In this document: positions 47,269 through 54,311 of the stretch, piece by piece
Numbering within the stretch: the first letter of the stretch is position 1
Layout of the letters: every line of letters starts with the position of its first letter
Assembly: GCF_013002715.1 (NCBI RefSeq)
Contig: NZ_JABENB010000001.1
Span: 372,001 to 436,000, forward strand
Length of the DNA stretch: 64,000 nt
Reading direction: 5' to 3'
DNA from: Flexivirga aerilata
Lineage (GTDB): Bacteria > Actinomycetota > Actinomycetes > Actinomycetales > Dermatophilaceae
The notes under the pieces: generated by a model
Told to the model about the DNA's origin: nothing
Seen by the model: the letters and a program-made list of their open reading frames with translations, nothing else
Databases searched by the model: none
Program-made: the position numbers and the translations under genes

Positions 47269-48425
47269 CGCAGGCCCTCGACATCGACCGGCTGATCGCC
47301 GACGACTCGGTGCACACGATCGTGTGCTGCGGATCCGGCGGGGTCGGCAAGACGACAACCGCGGCGGCAGTGGCGATCCGCGCGGCCGAGCAGGGCCGCA
47401 CGGTGGCCGTGCTGACCATCGACCCCGCGCGCCGGCTCGCGCAGGCGCTCGGCCTCGCGCACCTGGACAACGAGCCCGCGCCGGTGGAGTCGATCGACAC
47501 CTCGGCCGGCGGCTCGCTCGACGCGATGATGCTGGACATGAAGCGCACCTTCGACGAGGTCGTGGTGCGGCACGCCGACCCGGGTCGGGCGCAGCAGATC
47601 CTGGAAAACCCCTTTTACCAGGCGGTTTCGAGCTCGTTCGCCGGCACGCAGGAGTACATGGCGATGGAGCGGCTCGGGCAGTTGCACGCCGAGCAGCGGG
47701 ACGGCCGAGCCCGGTGGGACCTCATCGTGGTCGACACCCCGCCGTCCCGGTCGGCGCTGGACTTCCTCGACGCGCCGAAGCGGCTCGGGTCGTTTCTCGA
47801 CGGCCGTTTCATCCGGCTGATGATGTCGCCGGCGAAGGCCGGTGGCCGCGCCTACCTCAAGGTGGTCTCGGTCGGCGTCAACTCGGTGACCGCGGTGATG
47901 TCCAAGATCGTCGGCGGACAGTTCCTCAAGGACGCGCAGACGTTCGTCGCCGCGCTGGACACGATGTTCGGTGGTTTCCGGGAGCGGGCCGAGCAGACCT
48001 ACGCGCTGCTCGGTGACGCGTCGACGGCTTTCGTGGTGGTGGCGACCCCCGAGCGGGACGCGCTGCGCGAGGCGTCCTACTTCGCCGGCCGGCTCGGCGA
48101 GGAGGGCATGCCGCTCGCCGGCCTGGTGGTCAACCGCCTGCAGCGCACGCACGTGCCGTCGCTCAAGGCGGGACGCGCGGAGGTGGCGGCGGAGGCAGCC
48201 GACGAACTCCCCGCGCGGCGCGGCAAGGGCTGGCAGCCCACGGACACCGCGAGCCTGCTGAGCCTGCACGCCGACCTGGCGGCCACCGCGGCACGCCACG
48301 AGGCCGCCATCGGCCGCTTCACCGCCGCCCACCCGACGATCCCCCAGGTGCTGGTGGGCGCGGCCGCGCACGACGTCAACGACATCGCGCAGTTGCGCGA
48401 GATCGGCGACGAGCTCGCGGGATAG
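47265..48425 (+). CDS. ArsA/GET3-family ATPase, second of a pair
   Basis: 386 residues from ATG 47265 (AGGAGG upstream). Walker A reads CCGSGGVGKTTT (20-31), so the signature Lys is Ser while the GKT lysine stays. Switch II VDTPPSRSALDFLDAPKR, and FVVVATPERDALREASYF follow. Forms a heterodimer-like pair with the preceding ATPase, as in mycobacterial Rv3679-Rv3680. Its 3' end abuts the family C repeat array. Confidence 0.9.
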   Translation: MTQALDIDRLIADDSVHTIVCCGSGGVGKTTTAAAVAIRAAEQGRTVAVLTIDPARRLAQALGLAHLDNEPAPVESIDTSAGGSLDAMMLDMKRTFDEVVVRHADPGRAQQILENPFYQAVSSSFAGTQEYMAMERLGQLHAEQRDGRARWDLIVVDTPPSRSALDFLDAPKRLGSFLDGRFIRLMMSPAKAGGRAYLKVVSVGVNSVTAVMSKIVGGQFLKDAQTFVAALDTMFGGFRERAEQTYALLGDASTAFVVVATPERDALREASYFAGRLGEEGMPLAGLVVNRLQRTHVPSLKAGRAEVAAEAADELPARRGKGWQPTDTASLLSLHADLAATAARHEAAIGRFTAAHPTIPQVLVGAAAHDVNDIAQLREIGDELAG

Positions 48426-48426
48426 C

Positions 48427-48790
48427 GGTGGTCGAGTAGCGGCCTGCGGTGGTCGAGTAGCGGCGAGGAACGAGCCGCGTATCGAGACCACCGGTTGAGT
48501 TGGTCGAGTAGCGGCGAGGAACGAGCCGCGTATCGAGACCACCGGTTGAGTTGGTCGAGTAGCGGCGAGGAACGAGCCGCGTATCGAGACCACCACCGCA
48601 GGTTTCGATACGCTCCTCCGCTGCGCTCCCCCGCTACTCAACCAGCGAGAGGGCCCCCGCTACCCAACCAGTGGCAGTCATGGTGGTCGAGTAGCGGCGA
48701 GGAACGAGCCGCGTATCGAGACCACCACCGCAGGTTTCGATACGCTCCTCCGCTACTCAACCAGCGAGAGGGCCCCGCTACTCAACCAGC
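48427..48790. repeat. Family C repeat array (TGGTCGAGTAGCGG ... GTATCGAGACCACC)
   Basis: At least four left-right units with ~55-nt period, each TGGTCGAGTAGCGGCGAGG ... AGCCGCGTATCGAGACCACC, followed by inverted units ending GCTACTCAACCAGCG. Left and right ends are reverse complements, so each unit can fold into a hairpin. It fills the gap between the convergent ArsA-like and whiB genes. Confidence 0.9.
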
Positions 48791-48798
48791 GGAGACGA

Positions 48799-49104
48799 TC
48801 AACCAAGCTCGTCGGCGCGGGCGGTCTTGAAGAGCTGCTCCCAGGAGCGCACGTCGGGCCGGCGGCGCAGCAGGGCGCGACGCTCGCGCTCCGTCATACC
48901 GCCCCAGACCCCGTATTCGGTCTTGTTGTCGAGTGCGTCGGCGAGGCACTCGGCCACCACCGGGCAGCGCTGACAGATGACCTTGGCGGTCTGCTGTGCG
49001 GCACCCTTCGCAAAAAGCTCGTCCGGGGAGCTGCCGGTGCGGCATACGGCCCGCGCCGCCCAGTTGTCGTCCCAGATCACCTTGTCCGGCATCACTGCAG
49101 TCAT
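48799..49104 (-). CDS. whiB4: WhiB-family iron-sulphur regulator, WhiB4-like
   Basis: 101 residues from ATG 49102-49104. Four cluster cysteines: Cys21, then C44-x2-C47-x5-C53, followed by the G-V-W-G-G turn (YGVWGGM) and the basic helix TERERRALLRRR. It binds [4Fe-4S] and works with sigma factor A. Adjacent to ponA2 in M. tuberculosis order, hence WhiB4-like. The gene ends ELG-TGA within GGTTGA, the first bases of the family C repeat motif. Confidence 0.9.
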   Translation of the reverse strand: MTAVMPDKVIWDDNWAARAVCRTGSSPDELFAKGAAQQTAKVICQRCPVVAECLADALDNKTEYGVWGGMTERERRALLRRRPDVRSWEQLFKTARADELG

Positions 49105-49210
49105 AGTCGTTCGGCCTTCCCCACCACGCTGCTCAACAGGTCCCACGCCCCCGCGTGTGTCTGGGAGCACGTTATGTCTCCCGCCGTTCACCCGCTAGAC
49201 CTATTGGGAA

Positions 49211-49224
49211 CTATTTCGAAATAG
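49211..49224. promoter_or_regulatory. Perfect 14-bp palindrome between whiB and ponA2
   Basis: CTATTTCGAAATAG, perfect and AT-rich in a GC-rich divergent promoter region, ~110 bp from both starts. Good operator candidate; owner unknown. Confidence 0.5.
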
Positions 49225-49321
49225 CTCGTTCGGACTATACGTGCGGTCAGGCCACCAGCGCTAGAGTGCGCGGCCCGCGTCCTGCGCGGCGCGGACAGTT
49301 TCGGCGGTTACTCTGGCGCTC

Positions 49322-51670
49322 ATGCGTCACGTGACCCGCTTCGGCACAGTGTTCAGCCTGCTCGGCGCGCTCATCGCGACAGCTATCGCGATGGGCCTGG
49401 TCGCCGCAGGGCTCGCGCTGCCCGCGATCGGTGCCGCCGGTCAGGCGACGAACGGCAGCATAAAGCTGTTCAACCAGATTCCGAGCAACATTGAGATGAA
49501 TCCGTTGGCGCAGCAGTCCCGGATCCTCGCCGCGGACGGGTCGGTGCTCGCCACCCCGTTCAACCAGAACCGCATCGTGGTGCCGTTCGACAAGATCTCC
49601 CAGAACATGAAGAACGCCCAGGTGGCGATCGAGGACGAGCGGTTCTACCAGCACGGCGCGATCGACTCCAAGGGTCTCCTGCGGGCGATCAGCTCCAACG
49701 TGTTCAGCAACGGCACCCAGGGCGCGTCGACGCTGACCCAGCAGTACGTCAAGGTCATGCAGCAGAACCAGGCGATCAACACCGGCAACGAGGAGGCCGC
49801 CAACCGCGCCGTGACGCAGAGCGGCATGGAGGGTTACGTCCGCAAGCTGCAGCAGCTGAAGTACGCGGTCACGATCGAGCAGAAGTACACCAAGGATCAG
49901 ATCCTGGACGGCTATCTCAACCTGGTCTACTACGGCGGTCAGGCGTATGGCGTGGAGGCCGCAGCCCGGCACTACTTCGGCATCCCGGCGGCCCAGCTCA
50001 ACCTGCAGCAGTCGGCGATGCTCGCCGGGGTGGTCAACGAGCCGGGCCGGCTGGACCCGACGACCAACCCCGAGGGTGTGCTCGCCCGCCGCAACGTGGT
50101 GCTGGACAAGATGTACCAGCAGAAGCTGATCAGCTACACCCAGCTGGTCGACGCCAAGAAGTCGCCGCTCGGGCTGAAGCTGACCCAGGTCAACTCCAAC
50201 TCGTGCGCCAACTCCAAGTACGCCTACTTCTGCTACTACGTGATGGGCTGGCTGCAGACGCAGCCGGCGCTCGGCAAGGACCCGAAGTCGCGGCTGGCGA
50301 CGCTGCAGAGCGGCGGCCTGACGATCAAGACCAGCTTCGACCCCAAGCTCGCCGACACCATCGACAAGGAGATCCGCAAGAAGGTGCCGCAGGGCAACTC
50401 CGAGGGCATCGACTCCGCCGGCATCATCATCCAGCCGGGCACCGGCCTGGTGCTGGCCAGCGGTCAGAACACGCAGTATTCCAACGTGGCGGGCGCGGGC
50501 AAGAACGCGCAGAACTTCACCACCGACGGCGAGGGCTACGCCTATGGCTCGACGGCGAAGCTGTTCACCGTGGTCAACGCCCTCGAGGCGGGGTGGTCGC
50601 CCGACAAGAAGATCACCGTGCCGCCATACAACACCAAGAGCTCGGCGGACGCCCCGGCGCACGCGTTCACCAGCGCCAACTTCCCCGGCCGGTGCGGCCT
50701 GACGCCGGGTACGACGTGGCGGCTGCCCAACGACAAGCCGTATCCCCCGGCCGGGCAGCGGATGAGCCTGAAGGACGCGACCGCGCAGTCGGTCAACACG
50801 ATCTTCGCGCAGATGGTGAGCGAGCTCGGCGCGTGCAACGTGCTGAAGACGACCAGCAAGTTCGGGGTGCAGAGCGGCACCGGTCAGCAGATCCAGTCGA
50901 CGGCCGCGTCGATCACCCTGGGCACCTCGGACGTGACCCCGCTGGACCTCACCAACGCCTACGCGACGATCGCCGCCAACGGCAAGTACTGCCCGCCGCG
51001 GCCGGTCGTGGCGATCACCGACGGCAACGGCAAGAAGCTGCCGCTGTCGGGCACCGCGTGCAAGCAGCTGGTCAGCCCGAAGGTGGCGGCCGAGACGTCG
51101 GAGATCTTCCAGTCGGTGATCACCGACCCGGCGGGTACGACGCACGGCGACATCCTGCTCAACGGCAACCGGCCGGCCGCCGGTAAGACCGGCACCGAGG
51201 ACGGCTCGAAGAACATCTGGTTCGTCGGTTACACCCCGCAGATGGCGACCGGAGTCTGGGTGGGCCACAACAAGGCGCCGGCGCCGATGAAGGACATCAC
51301 GCTGGCCGGCCAGAAGTACAAGGACTACGTCTTCGCCGGGGACCTCGCGGCACCGATCTGGAAGAACGTGATGGACGCGGCGCTCAAGGGCAAGCCGATC
51401 GAATACTTCCAGAAGCCGGACGGCAGCACGCCCAAGTCGAAGCCCGCGCCGAAGGCGACCGCGTCGACCCCGCCGCCGCCCACGCCGGTCGGCCCGACCG
51501 GCAACTACTCGCCGCGCACCTACACTCCGCAGAACAACGGGACGGGTACGACGCAGGCGCCGGTGGTGCCGCGCGCGACCGCGCAGAAGGAGACCCCGAA
51601 GGCGACCGTCCGGCAGCAGCCGACGACCAAGCCGACGTCGACGGCTCAGCCGACGGCGAGCGGCAAGTAG
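49322..51670 (+). CDS. ponA2: Class A penicillin-binding protein (bifunctional transglycosylase/transpeptidase)
   Basis: 782 residues. N-terminal membrane anchor (~8-35), GT51 domain with catalytic Glu104 in IEDERFYQHGAID and GASTLTQQYVK, transpeptidase domain with SxxK at Ser410 (GSTAKLF), SVN at Ser490, and KTGT from Lys622. C-terminal ~80 residues are Pro/Thr/Ala-rich with no visible PASTA domain. Polymerises and cross-links peptidoglycan. Divergent from whiB. Confidence 0.96.
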   Translation: MRHVTRFGTVFSLLGALIATAIAMGLVAAGLALPAIGAAGQATNGSIKLFNQIPSNIEMNPLAQQSRILAADGSVLATPFNQNRIVVPFDKISQNMKNAQVAIEDERFYQHGAIDSKGLLRAISSNVFSNGTQGASTLTQQYVKVMQQNQAINTGNEEAANRAVTQSGMEGYVRKLQQLKYAVTIEQKYTKDQILDGYLNLVYYGGQAYGVEAAARHYFGIPAAQLNLQQSAMLAGVVNEPGRLDPTTNPEGVLARRNVVLDKMYQQKLISYTQLVDAKKSPLGLKLTQVNSNSCANSKYAYFCYYVMGWLQTQPALGKDPKSRLATLQSGGLTIKTSFDPKLADTIDKEIRKKVPQGNSEGIDSAGIIIQPGTGLVLASGQNTQYSNVAGAGKNAQNFTTDGEGYAYGSTAKLFTVVNALEAGWSPDKKITVPPYNTKSSADAPAHAFTSANFPGRCGLTPGTTWRLPNDKPYPPAGQRMSLKDATAQSVNTIFAQMVSELGACNVLKTTSKFGVQSGTGQQIQSTAASITLGTSDVTPLDLTNAYATIAANGKYCPPRPVVAITDGNGKKLPLSGTACKQLVSPKVAAETSEIFQSVITDPAGTTHGDILLNGNRPAAGKTGTEDGSKNIWFVGYTPQMATGVWVGHNKAPAPMKDITLAGQKYKDYVFAGDLAAPIWKNVMDAALKGKPIEYFQKPDGSTPKSKPAPKATASTPPPPTPVGPTGNYSPRTYTPQNNGTGTTQAPVVPRATAQKETPKATVRQQPTTKPTSTAQPTASGK

Positions 51671-51701
51671 GCGGTCAGCGACCGACCTTGAGCAACGGGC
51701 G

Positions 51702-51733
51702 GGCCCCGGTGCGGCGTAGGCCGCACCGGGGCC
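51702..51733. terminator. Bidirectional terminator
   Basis: Hairpin GGCCCCGGTGCGGC-gta-GCCGCACCGGGGCC-type between convergent ponA2 and yqeY; ~14-bp stem, 4-nt loop. Confidence 0.8.
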
Positions 51734-51757
51734 TGCCCCGTGTTCAGTGGGTGAGGT

Positions 51758-52210
51758 TCAGTGGGCGAGCGCCTGCTTCACCAGCGCCGCGACCTTGCCG
51801 CCGTCGGCGCGTCCGGCGATCTGCGGCTGCACGACCTTCATTACCGCACCCATGCCGGCCATGCTGTCGGCACCGGTCTGCGCGATCGCGTCCCGCACGA
51901 TCGTCTGCAGCTCGTCGTCGGTGAGCTGCTTGGGCAGATACTCCTCCAGCACGGCGAGCTCGGCGCGTTCGTTCGCGGCCAGCTCGTCGCGGCCGGCTGC
52001 GTCATACGCCTCGGCGGCCTCGCGGCGCTTCTTGGCCTCCTTGGTGATCACCTGCTGCACGTCGGCGTCGGTGAGCTCCTTGTGCTCCTTGCCGGCGACC
52101 TCCGCGTTGGTGATGGCGGCGATCGTCATCCGCAGGGTGCCGGTGCGCACCTGGTCGCGGGCGCGCAATGCGGCGGTCAGGTCATCGCGCAGGGTCTGCT
52201 TGCTCGTCAT
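51758..52210 (-). CDS. GatB/YqeY-domain protein
   Basis: 150 residues from ATG 52208-52210. YqeY family: LRDDLTAALRARDQVRTGTLRMTIAAI ... EEYLPKQLTDDEL ... GMGAVMKVVQPQIAGRADGGKVAALV. The fold resembles the tail of GatB/GatE. It is thought to contact tRNA, but function is not established. Next to the metallophosphoesterase, divergent. Confidence 0.9.
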   Translation of the reverse strand: MTSKQTLRDDLTAALRARDQVRTGTLRMTIAAITNAEVAGKEHKELTDADVQQVITKEAKKRREAAEAYDAAGRDELAANERAELAVLEEYLPKQLTDDELQTIVRDAIAQTGADSMAGMGAVMKVVQPQIAGRADGGKVAALVKQALAH

Positions 52211-52261
52211 GGAGCCAGTCTGACAGGCGGCACTCAGCGGCCTGCGCATAATTGACCGGTC

Positions 52262-53197
52262 ATGCATGCACTCGCCAAGGCAACCACCGCCGTCGCAGCT
52301 GCCGGGGCCGGCACGCTCGCCTGGTCCTCCCTCGTCGAACGTCACCTCTACACGCTGCGCCGTTTCCGGCTGCCGGTGCTCGCGCCGGGCTCGCGGCCGC
52401 TGCGGGTGCTGCATCTCAGCGACCTGCACCTGGTGCCGCGGCAGCAGCGCCGCATCGACTGGGTGCGCGGTTTGGCAGCACTGGAGCCGGATTTCGTGAT
52501 CAACACCGGCGACAACTGCTCCGACCTCGACGCGGTGCCGGCGGTGCTGCACGCGATGGAACCGCTGCTGGACTTCCCCGGCGCGTTCGTGCTCGGCTCG
52601 AACGACTACTACGCGCCGGCACCGAAGAACCCGCTGAAGTATGTCGGGATCGGCGCACCCCACAAGAAGGGCGCCGACCTGGAGGTGGCGTCGCTGCCGG
52701 TCGAGGAGCTGGTCGAGGGCTTCACCGCCGGTGGCTGGATCGACCTCGACAACGTGCGGCGGACTGTCGACATCAATGGCGAGCCAGTCGAATTCGTCGG
52801 GGTGAACGACCCGCACATCGAGCTGGACGACTACGCCGCGGTCGCCGGTCCTGCCGCCTCCGATGTCGCCTTGACGATGGGCGTGCTGCATGCGCCGTAT
52901 GTGCGGGTGCTCGACGCGATGAGCGCCGACGCGGCGCGCCTGATGCTCGCCGGGCACACCCACGGCGGGCAGGTGTGCGTGCCGTACTACGGCGCGCTGA
53001 CGACCAACTGCGACCTGGACAACGCTCGCGCCAAAGGGGTTTCGCGCTGGTGGCCCGGCGCGGCAACGGGCGTCGCGGCTCCGCCGGACGCCGCGTGGCT
53101 CGAGGTGTCGGCGGGCATCGGGCACAACAAGTACAACCCGGTGCGGCTCGCGTGCCGCCCGGAGGCGACGCTGCTGACGCTGGTGCCCGGGGCGTGA
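52262..53197 (+). CDS. Metallophosphoesterase (Rv3683-like)
   Basis: 311 residues. N-terminal hydrophobic helix, then calcineurin-like motifs: HLSDLHLV, INTGDN, LGSNDYY, and AGHTHGGQVC. Probably membrane-anchored. Substrate unknown; the family (YkuE/LpxH-like) hydrolyses phosphate esters of lipids or nucleotides. Conserved after ponA2. Confidence 0.9.
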   Translation: MHALAKATTAVAAAGAGTLAWSSLVERHLYTLRRFRLPVLAPGSRPLRVLHLSDLHLVPRQQRRIDWVRGLAALEPDFVINTGDNCSDLDAVPAVLHAMEPLLDFPGAFVLGSNDYYAPAPKNPLKYVGIGAPHKKGADLEVASLPVEELVEGFTAGGWIDLDNVRRTVDINGEPVEFVGVNDPHIELDDYAAVAGPAASDVALTMGVLHAPYVRVLDAMSADAARLMLAGHTHGGQVCVPYYGALTTNCDLDNARAKGVSRWWPGAATGVAAPPDAAWLEVSAGIGHNKYNPVRLACRPEATLLTLVPGA

Positions 53198-53937
53198 CCG
53201 CGGGCGGTTTCGTCAAGCGGGTCGCCTCGGAGCGGGCGGGTGCGTGGGAGGCGGCCGGGTTGTCGTGGCTGCGGGTGCCGGGCGGCGCACCGGTCGTGGG
53301 CGTCGAGTCAGTGTCCCCGGATCAGCTTGTGCTGCAACGCCTTTCGCCGATCTCACCATCGGTCGCGCAGGTCGAGTCGTTCGGCCGGCAGCTCGCCGCG
53401 ACCCATGCGACCGGTGCCTCGGGTTTCGGTGTCGGGCCGGACGGATGGACCCGCGACGGCCTGCAGGGGCCGGCGGACGACCTGATCCCGCTGCCACTCG
53501 GGCCCTATGACTCCTGGGGCGCGATGTATGCCGACCTGCGGGTCGAGCCGTTGGCGCGCCAGGCGGGGCTCCTGGGCGCGGCCGAGGGGCTGCTCGGGCG
53601 GCTGCGGGGCGGAGAGTTCGACGAGACGGTCGCCGCGCCGGCGCGACTGCACGGTGACCTGTGGGCCGGCAACGTGGTGTGGACCGCGGCCGGCGGGGTG
53701 CTGATCGACCCGGCCGCGCACGGTGGGCACCCGGAGTCCGACCTGGGCGCGCTCACGCTCTTCGGGGCGCCGCACCTGGAGCGGCTGCTTGCGTCATACA
53801 TCGAGGTGGCGGGGGTGGCCGACGGCTGGCGCGAGCGCCTCCCCCTCATGCAGCTGCATCTGGTCCTGCTGCACGCGGTGCTCTTCGGCGGCGGGTATGT
53901 CGGGCAGGCAGCGTCCATCCTGCGCCGCTACGCCTAG
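53194..53937 (+). CDS. Fructosamine-3-kinase-like protein
   Basis: 247 residues from GTG 53194, overlapping the phosphoesterase stop (GTGA). APH-like kinase fold: the catalytic loop HGDLWAGN (H-G-D-x-W-x-x-N) and the [15 protein letters not shown] metal segment. Family members phosphorylate fructosamines or related glycated proteins for deglycation repair. N-terminal region is short but complete. Confidence 0.88.
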   Translation: MTAGGFVKRVASERAGAWEAAGLSWLRVPGGAPVVGVESVSPDQLVLQRLSPISPSVAQVESFGRQLAATHATGASGFGVGPDGWTRDGLQGPADDLIPLPLGPYDSWGAMYADLRVEPLARQAGLLGAAEGLLGRLRGGEFDETVAAPARLHGDLWAGNVVWTAAGGVLIDPAAHGGHPESDLGALTLFGAPHLERLLASYIEVAGVADGWRERLPLMQLHLVLLHAVLFGGGYVGQAASILRRYA

Positions 53938-54018
53938 CCCGATTGGGCGAATCCGCGGGTCAGCTTGTATCGTTGCTTCTCGCTGCGTGCGTCCCGCTGG
54001 GGCGCTCGCGGCATGCCA

Positions 54019-54093
<75 letters not shown>

Positions 54094-54117
54094 AGTGTGA
54101 TGTCTTGAGGACATCGG

Positions 54118-54158
54118 AATGGCCCGGACCTGCATTGTGCAGGTTCGGGTCATTTTTG
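54118..54158 (+). terminator. Rho-independent terminator after tRNA-Pro
   Basis: Stem (A)TGGCCCGGACCTGCA / TGCAGGTTCGGGTCAT followed by TTTTT, the only T5 run in the region. Confidence 0.85.
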
Positions 54159-54311
54159 TGGGCGTGGGTTCGGGTGGTCGACCGCTGCACGGTTGAGACC
54201 GCAACGGTAAGCATGCCCGGACGATGGCGACGCAAGCCGATATTTGAGAGCCCTCCAGGCTGGCGCGAGATCGCAAACGTTCCGGGTAGTTCGCAGTAAC
54301 CTGCGAGCATC

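Noticed and set aside
48427..48790. Array that could be taken for CRISPR
   Set aside because: Repeats are inverted as well as direct, no unique spacers of constant length, and no cas genes nearby.
49247..51268. 673-codon minus-strand open frame
   Set aside because: Antisense of ponA2, no SD or family motif.
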